Below are positions 25,778 through 33,191 of a stretch of 34,572 bases of DNA, piece after piece. The first letter of the stretch is position 1. Every line of letters begins with the position of its first letter. A program made the translations under genes and the position numbers. Below the pieces are notes generated by a model. It saw nothing but the letters and a program-made list of their open reading frames with translations, did no database searches and had not been told where the DNA came from. Source of the stretch: Ferrovibrio sp. (GTDB lineage Bacteria > Pseudomonadota > Alphaproteobacteria > Ferrovibrionales > Ferrovibrionaceae); assembly GCF_002796975.1 (NCBI RefSeq), contig NZ_PEKV01000012.1:194784-229355 (forward strand). The letters are read 5' to 3'.

Positions 25778-27554
25778 CGGTCTTGCCGGACATGAACTGC
25801 AGGCGGGCGAGGCGCGCATAGAGCCCGTCTTCCGCCATCAGGCTGTCATGCCGGCCGCTGGCCACGATACGCCCCGCATCCATCACCACGATGCGGTCGG
25901 CCTTTTGCACGGTGGCGAGGCGATGCGCGATCACCAGGGTGGTGCGGCCCTGCATCAGGCGCTCGAGTGCGGTCTGCAGCTTGCGTTCGGATTCCGCGTC
26001 CAGCGACGAGGTGGCTTCATCCAGCAGCAGCACCGGCGGATCGCGCAGCAGGGCGCGGGCAATCGCAATGCGTTGGCGCTGGCCGCCGGAGAGCCGCACG
26101 CCGCGCTCGCCCAGATAGGTGTCGTAGCCCTGCGGCAGCGCCTGGATGAAGCCATGCGCGGCGGCGGCCTCGGCGGCGGCCTGCACGTCGGTGTCAGACG
26201 CTTCCGGCCGGCCGTAACGGATGTTTTCCGCCACCGTGGCGCCGAAGATCACCGGCTCCTGGGCGACCAGGCCGATATGCTGGCGCAAGCTGACCGGATC
26301 GAGCTGTGCGATGTCGATGCCGTCAAAGCGGATCGCACCCGATTCAGGATCGTAGAAGCGCAGCAGCAGCTGGAACAAAGTGGTCTTGCCCGCACCTGAA
26401 GGTCCGACGATGGCGACGGTCTCGCCGGCATCGATGTCGAGGCTGAGGTCGTCCAGCGCCGCCGTCTGCGGCCGGGCCGGATAATGGAAGCGCACGGCGC
26501 CGAACTGCAGCCGGCCGCTCGGCTGCGCCGGCAGCTGCTGCGGTTCGGCCGGCGCGCGGATCAGCGGCTCGGTGGCCAGCAGCTGCATCAGGCGTTCGGC
26601 GGCGCCGGCGGCGCGCTGCACGTCGCCCCAGGTTTCCGACAGCGAGCCGACCGAGGACGCGCCGATGATGGCGTAGAAGACAAAGGCGCTGAGTTCGCCG
26701 GCCGACATCTCGCCGGCAAACACCGCCTTGCCGCCGATCCACATCACGGCATTGACGGCGCCGAACACCAGCAGCATCACCAGCGCGGTGAGCCAGGCGC
26801 GCGCGCGGATACGGCGCACGGCGGTGCGGAAGGCATCCTCGGCATGCTGGCCGAAGCGTTCGCCTTCGCGGAACTCATACGTATAGGCCTGCACCGTGGT
26901 GATGGCGTTCAGGGTTTCGCCGGCCCGCGCCGACAGATCGGCGATACGGTCCTGGCTTTCGCGCGACAGCTTCCGCAGCCGACGTCCCAGCACGATGATC
27001 GGCAGCACGACCAGCGGGATCACCAGCGCGACCAAAAGAGTGAGGCGCGGCGAGGTGACGATCAGCAGGCCGGCGCTGCCCAGGAACAGCAGCATGTTGC
27101 GCAGCGCGACCGAGATTGACGAGCCGACCAGGGTCTGGATCAGTTCGGTATCGGTGGTGAGCCGCGACAGCACCTCGCCGCTGCGGGTGGTCTCGAAAAA
27201 GGCCGGGCTCAGTTTCATCACATGGCCATAGACGGCCTTGCGGATATCGGCGACCACGCGCTCGCCGACCCAGGTGACGCAGTAGAAACGCGCAAAGGTG
27301 CCAAAGGCCAGGATGACCACGACGCCGAACAGTGCGCCGAAGTAGAGGTCGAGATAGTCGCCGTTGCCGGCGCCGAAGCCGGCATCGATCACGCGGCGGA
27401 TCGCCTGGCCGATCATCAGCATGGCGCCCGAGGTGACGACGAGGGCGACCGTCGCGCCGACCGCCATCCAGCGATAAGGCGCGACGAAACGGAAGACATG
27501 CTTGAGCGCCGAGATCGGCGGGCGCTTGGAATCGGAGGTGTCGGTGCGCTGCAT
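25764..27554 (-). CDS. ABC exporter, fused membrane and ATPase domains (ABCB/MsbA-type)
   Basis: A 596-aa half-transporter that works as a dimer. Six membrane helices lie in residues about 20-310 (type IV exporter fold), with the coupling region SRLTTDTELIQTLVGSS. The ATPase domain has Walker A GPSGAGKTT (residues 384-392), the Q-loop LVAQEPVIF, signature LSGGQRQR, Walker B VLLLDEATSSLD and H-loop IAHRLATV, all intact. The family includes lipid A flippases and drug pumps; the substrate cannot be told. It lies ahead of the overlapping PON-like gene, so the two are probably one operon. The Shine-Dalgarno before the ATG at 27554 is weak. Confidence 0.95.
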   Translation of the reverse strand: MQRTDTSDSKRPPISALKHVFRFVAPYRWMAVGATVALVVTSGAMLMIGQAIRRVIDAGFGAGNGDYLDLYFGALFGVVVILAFGTFARFYCVTWVGERVVADIRKAVYGHVMKLSPAFFETTRSGEVLSRLTTDTELIQTLVGSSISVALRNMLLFLGSAGLLIVTSPRLTLLVALVIPLVVLPIIVLGRRLRKLSRESQDRIADLSARAGETLNAITTVQAYTYEFREGERFGQHAEDAFRTAVRRIRARAWLTALVMLLVFGAVNAVMWIGGKAVFAGEMSAGELSAFVFYAIIGASSVGSLSETWGDVQRAAGAAERLMQLLATEPLIRAPAEPQQLPAQPSGRLQFGAVRFHYPARPQTAALDDLSLDIDAGETVAIVGPSGAGKTTLFQLLLRFYDPESGAIRFDGIDIAQLDPVSLRQHIGLVAQEPVIFGATVAENIRYGRPEASDTDVQAAAEAAAAHGFIQALPQGYDTYLGERGVRLSGGQRQRIAIARALLRDPPVLLLDEATSSLDAESERKLQTALERLMQGRTTLVIAHRLATVQKADRIVVMDAGRIVASGRHDSLMAEDGLYARLARLQFMSGKTDAAA

Positions 27555-27666
27555 TGGCTTGTCTGGCTGAAAACTCAGATGGTTATACCGGCCATACCCG
27601 GGGGGGACAACGCGAGGGGCGGACCCCGTGGGCTCCGGTCGCGGCCATAAATCCGTCTGTGGCCTG

Positions 27667-27680
27667 CATACAAATGTATG
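27667..27680. promoter_or_regulatory. 14-bp dyad between the exporter and protease genes
   Basis: CATACA-AA-TGTATG is a perfect inverted repeat with a two-base centre, flanked by GGCCTG and GGCC. It lies in the divergent 221-base region between the ABC exporter (minus) and the protease (plus) and could be an operator for either. Nearby AT-rich sequence (about 27684-27738) probably holds the protease promoter, but no clear -35/-10 pair was fixed. Confidence 0.35.
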
Positions 27681-27775
27681 GCCATGTTATGAACGACAAA
27701 ATTTCACTTTATGTTCTGATATTGCCATTATAGATATCGGGAAGTTCTCAACCTCTCCTCTGAAGAGGGTTTTCC

Positions 27776-29182
27776 ATGCTCGCTCTGCCGTCTCGTCTCG
27801 CCGCGCTCGCCCTGACCGCTGTGATTTCCGCCTGTGTCACCGCTAAGCCGCCTCCACCCATTGCGGCCAAGCCAGTGCAACTGGCCGACGGCCGCACCAT
27901 CGCGCCGGGCGAACAGACTGGCCTGGATGGCCGCTCGATTGAGCTGGCCCGCATCCAGATCGATATCCCGCGCGGCACGGAGATTGGCCGGCTGAGAGGG
28001 CAGTTTGGTAACAGATGCCACGGCGTGAGATTGGGTCCGATCCATCAGGAACAACCCCGTACTCCGCAGCGCAGCAGCGAGTGGAACGACACCTTCTATC
28101 GCGTCATGAGTGGCCATGGTTTCCGTGTTGCTGGCAATCCCAACCAGCTGTTTAACACCTCGCAGCAGGATGAGGGCGACCTCCAGTTCGGTTTGACGAT
28201 TAGTGAAATCAAACTGGAGATGAGTGCCGTGTGCGATTTCTTCACCGAGCAAGCTGTCGGTATGCGCGGCGATGCCAAAGTGGCGATGGAGTGGCAGGTC
28301 TTCGACCCGGTGCGGCGGCAAGTGATTCTCAGGCAACGGGGCGAAGGCCGCTTTGAGGCGACGGAAACGGTCGCACTCGACCCTGCAGTCATCCTGCAAC
28401 TGGCCTTCGCCGATGCAGCTAATCGGCTGGCAGTTTCGCCCGAACTGCGCAAGATGATGACGGAACGTGCCCCGTTGCCACAGCCGGGCTCGCAGTCGGT
28501 GGCGCAAGATCTCGCGCGCATTCCACTACGGCGCGCCACCCTGTCGCAGCAGCCCATTGATACCCAGATCGACCGCCTGCGCAGCGCGACCGTGCTGATC
28601 GAGATTGGCAGCGGCGGCCATGGTTCAGGCTTTATCGTGACCGAAGATGGATTGATGATCACCAACAAGCATGTGGTCGGCGGGCAGCGGTTTGTGCGCG
28701 TGCGGCTGGTCTCCGGCCGCGTTGTGATGGGGGAGGTGATCCGCCAGCATGAACTTCGCGATGTGGCGCTGGTGAAAATGGAAGGCAGCGGCTATCCGGT
28801 GATGGCGATACGTGAAACACCGGTGGCGGTGACCGAGGAGGTCTATGCCATCGGTGCACCACAGCAGAGGCAACTGGCTTGGACAGTGACGCGTGGCGTG
28901 GTCAGTGCATGGCGGCCTGCGCAACTACCTCGCCGGCCATTTGATCTGATCCAGGCTGATGTGGCCATTCATGGCGGGAACAGCGGCGGCCCCCTGCTGG
29001 ATCGGCAGGGCAATTTGGTCGCCATTGCCGTGATGGGCTGGGCCCCCGATCCGAACAACCCGTCAGCCAATACCAGTCTTAACGGGTTCATCCCGATTCT
29101 GGATGGGCTGGAAAAACTGGGGATCGAGCTGGTCGATCCGGCCGAATTCCAGCGCCGCCGCAATCTGACCGCCAGCCAGTAG
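27776..29182 (+). CDS. Lipoprotein with C-terminal trypsin-like (HtrA/S1C) protease domain
   Basis: A 468-aa envelope protein. The signal peptide ends in ...TAVISAC with Cys20 as the likely lipidated residue. Residues 21-270 form an unrecognised region with a low-complexity Pro start. The C-terminal 190 residues are a trypsin-like domain of the S1C (HtrA/DegP) class with His299 (NKHVVG), Asp329 (RDVALVK) and Ser403 (GNSGGPLL), so the triad is intact. No PDZ domain follows, unlike DegP/DegQ. GAGGG lies seven bases before the ATG at 27776. It is divergent from the ABC exporter and stands alone before rpmE. Codon use is less biased than in neighbouring core genes. Confidence 0.9.
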   Translation: MLALPSRLAALALTAVISACVTAKPPPPIAAKPVQLADGRTIAPGEQTGLDGRSIELARIQIDIPRGTEIGRLRGQFGNRCHGVRLGPIHQEQPRTPQRSSEWNDTFYRVMSGHGFRVAGNPNQLFNTSQQDEGDLQFGLTISEIKLEMSAVCDFFTEQAVGMRGDAKVAMEWQVFDPVRRQVILRQRGEGRFEATETVALDPAVILQLAFADAANRLAVSPELRKMMTERAPLPQPGSQSVAQDLARIPLRRATLSQQPIDTQIDRLRSATVLIEIGSGGHGSGFIVTEDGLMITNKHVVGGQRFVRVRLVSGRVVMGEVIRQHELRDVALVKMEGSGYPVMAIRETPVAVTEEVYAIGAPQQRQLAWTVTRGVVSAWRPAQLPRRPFDLIQADVAIHGGNSGGPLLDRQGNLVAIAVMGWAPDPNNPSANTSLNGFIPILDGLEKLGIELVDPAEFQRRRNLTASQ

Positions 29183-29228
29183 TTAACAGATTGATCTGGT
29201 TCACTTACCGGCCAGTCCCGGTTCGGAC

Positions 29229-29257
29229 TTGCGGGTGGGGGTGCTTCTGGCTATAAC
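29229..29257 (+). promoter_or_regulatory. Housekeeping promoter of rpmE
   Basis: TTGCGG (29229-29234), a 17-base spacer and TATAAC (29252-29257) form a near-consensus sigma-70 promoter. The predicted start near 29264 gives a leader of about 70 bases before rpmE. Confidence 0.75.
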
Positions 29258-29335
29258 GCCCCCTCAATTTGCGGCTCCTCCCGACCATCATGACGATAAG
29301 CGCCATGAGTTGGGGGCCGGCCCAGGAGAACAGTC

Positions 29336-29563
29336 ATGAAGACCGATATCCATCCCGATTACCACGAGATCAAGGTGCAGATGACGGACGGTACCGTCTA
29401 CACCACCCGTTCGACCTGGGGTAAGCCGGGCGACACCATGATGCTCGACATCGACTCCACGTCGCATCCGGCCTGGACCGGCGGTCCGGCCCGTCTGAAC
29501 GAAGCGGGCGGCCAGGTCGCCAAGTTCAAGAAGCGCTTCGGCAGCTTCGGTCTGAAGAAGTAA
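29336..29563 (+). CDS. rpmE: Ribosomal protein bL31
   Basis: A 75-aa protein of the large ribosomal subunit, at the subunit interface. The sequence [19 protein letters not shown], then [16 protein letters not shown] and SHPAWTGG, is diagnostic of alphaproteobacterial bL31. The zinc-binding cysteines of the C+ form are absent, so it is the zinc-independent form. AGGAG lies well placed before the ATG at 29336. It has its own promoter (29229-29257) and a strong terminator at 29609-29636. Confidence 0.96.
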   Translation: MKTDIHPDYHEIKVQMTDGTVYTTRSTWGKPGDTMMLDIDSTSHPAWTGGPARLNEAGGQVAKFKKRFGSFGLKK

Positions 29564-29608
29564 TCGACCGTATTCGGATTATTGTCGGGCGGCGCCCGGC
29601 AGACAAAA

Positions 29609-29636
29609 GGCGGCTGGAATTCCAGCCGCCTTTTTT
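29609..29636 (+). terminator. Terminator after rpmE
   Basis: GGCGGCTGG (29609-29617) pairs perfectly with CCAGCCGCC (29622-29630), loop AATT, followed by six T residues. Four A residues before the stem make it partly bidirectional. Confidence 0.92.
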
Positions 29637-29766
29637 GTTGTCCTGACTCCGGGTCGCGGCAGCAAATTTGCCGGGATATGACACCCGGCCACGTTTCATT
29701 AACTACGATTGCGTTACCCCTATGGCCTGATCTGCCGCGTTTACAGGGTAGAAGACAAGCGCCGCC

Positions 29767-30033
29767 ATGGCTCAGGTATACCAGTCCGCCTCTATTCAAC
29801 TCGGCAACGAGGTCATCACGGTGATCTACGTTTCCTATTCTGCCATCGCCACCGACGAGATGGCGGGACGTTCGCTCGCCGCGATGAAGCCGCTGTTCAG
29901 GAATTCCACCGTCGTGCTGGCGGCCCAGGGCGTCAATCTGGCCTGCGAATTCGTCGGGCCCAAGCATGTGACGGATATTCTGCGCGGCCGGGGGCTGCAC
30001 GAATTCAAGTGGTACCCGATCTCGATCGGCTGA
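29767..30033 (+). CDS. Small hypothetical protein (88 aa)
   Basis: An 88-aa soluble protein, MAQVYQSASIQLGNEVITVI at its start, then YVSYSAIATDEMAGRS and HEFKWYPISIG at its end. It has a hydrophobic/beta-rich start, no signal peptide or membrane segment, and one cysteine. Codon use is GC3-rich and fits a real gene. I do not recognise the family. The Shine-Dalgarno before the ATG at 29767 is weak. It lies alone between the rpmE terminator and the hsp20 promoter; a 7-bp hairpin (GAAGCCG / CGGCTTC, 30080-30099) follows its stop but overlaps the heat-shock promoter. Confidence 0.62.
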   Translation: MAQVYQSASIQLGNEVITVIYVSYSAIATDEMAGRSLAAMKPLFRNSTVVLAAQGVNLACEFVGPKHVTDILRGRGLHEFKWYPISIG

Positions 30034-30075
30034 CGCGCCGCGGCAGAGGCGCGGATTTCCCGAAAAATTTTCCCT

Positions 30076-30104
30076 CTTGAAGCCGGCTTTTCGGCTTCCT
30101 ATCT
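30076..30104 (+). promoter_or_regulatory. Sigma-32 (RpoH)-type heat-shock promoter of hsp20
   Basis: CTTGAA (30076-30081), a 16-base spacer and CCTATCT (30098-30104) match the RpoH consensus (CTTGAA ... CCCATnT type) with CCCT just before the -35 box. It lies upstream of a small heat-shock protein gene, as expected. The predicted start is near 30111. Confidence 0.75.
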
Positions 30105-30110
30105 CTGTCG

Positions 30111-30235
30111 CGTGCCGGATGCTCAACCATGAGGTCCGGCCTTAACGGCGGCCCGGCTGATACAGCGGGAAACGTCTCCTGCCGGCATTCATGGCGGGCC
30201 GCGCAAACGACTCATCGCTTGAAGGAGGATGACTC
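30111..30235 (+). ncRNA. Putative ROSE-like RNA thermometer in the hsp20 leader
   Basis: The predicted 125-base leader folds as a chain of hairpins: GCCGGA...TCCGGC near 30114-30140, CCTGCC...GGCGGG near 30178-30198, and a final hairpin at 30209-30235. The last pairs GACTCATC-CTT with GAG-GATGACTC (one C-C mismatch; 30209-30220 with 30225-30235) and encloses the whole Shine-Dalgarno (AAGGAGGA, 30222-30229). G30217 is left bulged within TCGCT opposite AGGA, which is the conserved UYGCU/AGGA pairing of ROSE thermometers. These block translation of small heat-shock genes at low temperature and melt on heating. The fold was read by eye; heat control is inferred. Confidence 0.7.
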
Positions 30236-30718
30236 ATGCGTGCTTTCGATCTTTCCCCCCTGCTGCGGTCCAGCGTCGGTTTCGATCATGTGAACCGGCT
30301 GTTCGAACTGGCCAATCGTGTCGATGAAACCGCGACCAGCTATCCCCCGTACAACATCGAGAAGCGTGGCGAAGATGCCTACCGCATCACCATGGCGGTG
30401 GCCGGCTTCGACCAGAGCGAACTCGACATCACGGTGAAGGAAAACAGCCTGATCGTCACCGGCAAGGCGGTTGAGCAGACCGCGACGCAGGACGGCGAGC
30501 AGGTCTCGTATCTCCACCGCGGCATCGCGCGACGCGCCTTCGAACGCCGCTTCGAACTGGCCGATACCGTGAAAGTGGTCGGCGCCGAACTGAAGGACGG
30601 CCTGCTGCATGTCGCGCTCACCCGCGAGATCCCTGAGGCGAAGAAGCCGCGCCAGATCGCGATCAACACGGCTGCCAACGCTGGCAAGGTGATCGACGCA
30701 CAGCCCAAGGCTGCGTAA
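30236..30718 (+). CDS. Small heat-shock protein (Hsp20/IbpA family)
   Basis: A 160-aa holdase chaperone that keeps unfolding proteins soluble. The N-terminus (MRAFDLSPLLRSSVGFDHVNRLFE) is typical of alphaproteobacterial class A Hsp20 proteins. The alpha-crystallin domain spans about residues 38-130 with YPPYNIEKRGEDAYRITMAVAGF, LDITVKENSLIVTGK, and the conserved GIARRAFERRFELAD and AELKDGLLHVAL. A short C-terminal tail follows with the IxI-like PRQIAI motif. It is preceded by a heat-shock promoter and a thermometer-like leader, and followed by a terminator at 30749-30779, so it is a single-gene unit. Confidence 0.96.
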   Translation: MRAFDLSPLLRSSVGFDHVNRLFELANRVDETATSYPPYNIEKRGEDAYRITMAVAGFDQSELDITVKENSLIVTGKAVEQTATQDGEQVSYLHRGIARRAFERRFELADTVKVVGAELKDGLLHVALTREIPEAKKPRQIAINTAANAGKVIDAQPKAA

Positions 30719-30748
30719 CTGGCGACATAGCCATTTAGCCTGAATAAG

Positions 30749-30779
30749 AGCCCGGGCGGGAAACTGCCCGGGCTTTTTT
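30749..30779 (+). terminator. Terminator of hsp20
   Basis: AGCCCGGGC (30749-30757) pairs perfectly with GCCCGGGCT (30766-30774), eight-base loop, with a T-run (30774-30779). Confidence 0.93.
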
Positions 30780-30784
30780 GACGA

Positions 30785-30813
30785 TTGCAGTACCCCTCTT
30801 TGTTCTGCATTAT
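30785..30813 (+). promoter_or_regulatory. Probable promoter of the yjgN-M48 unit
   Basis: TTGCAG (30785-30790), a 17-base spacer and CATTAT (30808-30813) make a plausible sigma-70 promoter. A LexA-type box follows within three bases, and interleaved inverted repeats (TGTTCT-N8-AGAACA, 30801-30820; CATTAT-N6-ATAATG, 30808-30825) lie over it. Confidence 0.5.
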
Positions 30814-30815
30814 GA

Positions 30816-30830
30816 GAACATAATGTGAAC
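30816..30830. promoter_or_regulatory. Candidate LexA (SOS) box, GAAC-N7-GAAC
   Basis: GAAC-ATAATGT-GAAC is an exact match to the alphaproteobacterial LexA direct repeat (GTTC-N7-GTTC on the other strand). It lies just past the predicted -10 box and 26 bases before the yjgN start, the place where a repressor would block transcription. One chance match per window of this size is expected, so the position and the AT-rich spacer carry the argument. Confidence 0.5.
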
Positions 30831-30856
30831 ATAAAATTGTATTCAGGGGGGTGTGC

Positions 30857-32050
30857 ATGCGCGTGAGATTAAGTTTTCAGCCTGAAGCAGGTCTGGACCG
30901 GTTGTTGCTGCGCAATGCCCTGCTGGAACTGGCGACCCTGCGCCTCTATCGCTTCTGGGCCCGCACCGACCTGCGGCGGCATCTCTGGGCGAGTCTGAAA
31001 GTCGGGGATGATGCGCTCGAATATACCGGCCATGGCTACGAGCTGTTTCTCGGCTTCGCCATCGCTTTCACGGTTTTCATCCCGTTAGCGTCTCTCGTGG
31101 GCAACTTCTTCGTCGTTAATACCGACGCGGTGCTGGCGACGCTGGTTTTCAATGGCTGGTGGCTCACGACCATGTTTCTTACGGCTGCCGGCCGTTATTC
31201 CGCCCGCGGCTATCAGCTGTCGCGGACGCTATGGCGTGGCATTTGCGCGGGCCAGGATGGCTCGCGCTGGGCCTATGCCAGCCGATACATGATCTGGTCC
31301 GCTGTCTTCTGTGTCACAGCCGGCTTGAGCGTGCCCTGGGCCTGCGAAGATCTGGCGCGCTACCGTGTCCGTCATACGATATGGGGCAATCGTCGCGCGC
31401 AATTCCATGGCCGCGCAAACCAGCTGATACGCCCCTGGCTGCGGGTCTGGGCTGTCTGCTTCGGCCCACTTTACGGACTCTGCCTGTGGCAGATCTGGCA
31501 GGCGGATGGCAATGCAGCGGCGCCGATCTGGGGCATTGCCAACCTGTTCGATCTCATCAACCAGCGCTGCGACAGCATGAATCTCTATGGCGTGGGCGTG
31601 GCGCTGTTCTGGGTCTGCCTGACGTGGCTGTACTTTTATGCCGCATGGCTCGAATGGCTTCTCGACCAGCTTGATATCGGGCCGTCGCAATTTTCCTGTC
31701 GCTCGCCAACAGGTCTGTTTCGCCGCCTTTTTCAGCGGATGATATTGCCAGCATTTTTTGGTTTTGCGGCGCTGACCCTGTTGATGCACGCCAATCTCCA
31801 TGAAAACGGCCCGTTCTATCGGTTGGACTATGTTGAAAGCGTGTGGGCCTGTCTGGCAGTCGCGTTCATCGCTGCGATCGGAATGGGTGCGATCTGGTAC
31901 CGTTTTGTCGTGATACCGCTGTGGCAGGAGATGATCGCCAGCACGACTGTGGACAACGTCGAGGCAGTGGCGAGAACGATGCAAAGTCGCCTGCCGCGAC
32001 CGCGTTTTGGCGAAGGCTTATGGGATATCGGTCATGCCCATCTCTTCTGA
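30857..32050 (+). CDS. YjgN family (DUF898) membrane protein
   Basis: A 397-aa polytopic inner-membrane protein. The N-terminus (LLLRNALLELATLRLYRFWARTDLRRHLW, then YTGHGYELFLGFAIA) is the DUF898/YjgN signature. About seven membrane segments are visible, including ELFLGFAIAFTVFIPLASLV, VLATLVFNGWWLTTMFLTAA, GVALFWVCLTWLYFYAAWLE and ACLAVAFIAAIGMGAIWYRF. YjgN proteins have no firm function. The ATG at 30857 has AGGGGGG about five bases before it and is preferred over a GTG at 30851. Its 3' end overlaps the M48 peptidase gene by 17 bases, so translation is likely coupled. Codon use is less biased than in the core genes around it. Confidence 0.9.
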   Translation: MRVRLSFQPEAGLDRLLLRNALLELATLRLYRFWARTDLRRHLWASLKVGDDALEYTGHGYELFLGFAIAFTVFIPLASLVGNFFVVNTDAVLATLVFNGWWLTTMFLTAAGRYSARGYQLSRTLWRGICAGQDGSRWAYASRYMIWSAVFCVTAGLSVPWACEDLARYRVRHTIWGNRRAQFHGRANQLIRPWLRVWAVCFGPLYGLCLWQIWQADGNAAAPIWGIANLFDLINQRCDSMNLYGVGVALFWVCLTWLYFYAAWLEWLLDQLDIGPSQFSCRSPTGLFRRLFQRMILPAFFGFAALTLLMHANLHENGPFYRLDYVESVWACLAVAFIAAIGMGAIWYRFVVIPLWQEMIASTTVDNVEAVARTMQSRLPRPRFGEGLWDIGHAHLF

Positions 32051-33167
32051 TCTCGTCGATAACTTTCGCATCAATGTCGGTCGGTTCTGGGACGGCGAGA
32101 CGGCGCGCGAGCAACCGGTGTCGGTTTTCGTCGAGCCGGATGGATTGCGGATAGAGGGCGACGACGAAACCATTGTCCGGTGGCCCACGGGCGGCCTGCG
32201 CCTGGTCGGGCGCTACGAGGCGGGACGCTGGTTCTGCGTCCGCTCCGGAACGGGTGCGGCGCGGCTCCATCTGCCGCCCCGGATGCACGATCGCCTGTTG
32301 CGTGAATGCGGGCCGCTGCAACAGGGGCGGGAACCCGTCAGCGTCAAGTTGTCGCTGTTGCTGCTCGCCATGTTTGGCATGCTGCTGATCGGATATGCAG
32401 GCCTCTTGCTGCCGAAAGTGTCAGAAGGGCTGGCCGCGCTGGTCTCGTCTGAGAACATCAACGAATTCGGCCGGCAGAATTTCGAGAATTATGTCGCCAG
32501 GAGAGGCCGGAGCCGTGGCGGCATACAGTTCTGCGTCGCTCCGGCCGGGTTGAAAGCCCTGTCGAAACTGACCCGCAGCGTGGCTGGCGTGATGCCGGAA
32601 CTAAGTCCAAATGTCGTGGTCGTCCTCCGAAGCAGGCTCAATGCCAGCAGTTTCGGGGGCGGATACGCGGTCATCTATAGCGAACTGATTGATTATGCCC
32701 GGAATGACGCGGAATTGACCGGGATCATTGCCCATGAAATGGGCCACGGCGTCGGACGGCATGGACTGAGAGGAATGCTTGAAGCGGTGGCGCTGCTGAA
32801 TGCCGCCGGGATTCTCTCCTCCACAGGGGCGCCATCGATTGGATATGCCCTGACCAGCACAGGTCCGAAGATATCCTTTCACAGTCAGGAGCGGGAGCGC
32901 GAGGCGGATCGTTCTGCGATTGCCTGGCTGCAGGCGATGAGTGTCGATCCCACTGCGGTCGGGGATTTGATGCTCCGCTTTGCCGCCGACGAAGGCGAAA
33001 CGGACTTTCTGGACGATCATCCGACCTATGCAGAGCGCTCGGCCATGTTCCATGCCGCTGCCATGAAGGGTTATCCGTTGCTCACTCCCGACGAGTGGCG
33101 CGCCTTGAAATCGATCTGCCGCACCACAACGAAAACGGCCCCGGTGTCGCCACCGGAGCCGTCGTAA
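32034..33167 (+). CDS. M48-family zinc metallopeptidase, membrane-anchored
   Basis: A 377-aa protein. Residues 1-100 form an unrecognised N-terminal region (VEPDGLRIEGDDETIVRW), then one membrane anchor (about 103-125, LSLLLLAMFGMLLIGYAG), then an M48 peptidase domain. The zinc site is complete: HEMGH at residues 234-238 (IIAHEMGHGVGRHG) and Glu290 in EREREADRSA, the M48 third ligand. Relatives include YcaL/LoiP/BepA-type envelope peptidases that clear misfolded proteins. It overlaps yjgN by 17 bases; YjgN and M48 genes are often paired in proteobacteria. Its last codons contain the terminator hairpin of the convergent aldolase gene. A TTG start at 32007 is possible but less likely. Confidence 0.9.
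   Translation: MPISSDLVDNFRINVGRFWDGETAREQPVSVFVEPDGLRIEGDDETIVRWPTGGLRLVGRYEAGRWFCVRSGTGAARLHLPPRMHDRLLRECGPLQQGREPVSVKLSLLLLAMFGMLLIGYAGLLLPKVSEGLAALVSSENINEFGRQNFENYVARRGRSRGGIQFCVAPAGLKALSKLTRSVAGVMPELSPNVVVVLRSRLNASSFGGGYAVIYSELIDYARNDAELTGIIAHEMGHGVGRHGLRGMLEAVALLNAAGILSSTGAPSIGYALTSTGPKISFHSQEREREADRSAIAWLQAMSVDPTAVGDLMLRFAADEGETDFLDDHPTYAERSAMFHAAAMKGYPLLTPDEWRALKSICRTTTKTAPVSPPEPS
33132..33162 (-). terminator. Terminator of the aldolase gene, inside the end of the M48 gene
   Basis: On the minus strand a 12-bp stem (33162-33151 with 33146-33135, one G-T pair) with a GCGA tetraloop is followed by TTTTC. It begins 30 bases after the aldolase stop and lies wholly inside the last coding part of the convergent M48 gene. 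Confidence 0.75.
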
Positions 33168-33191
33168 AAACCCGACGAATTTGGGCGGCGT

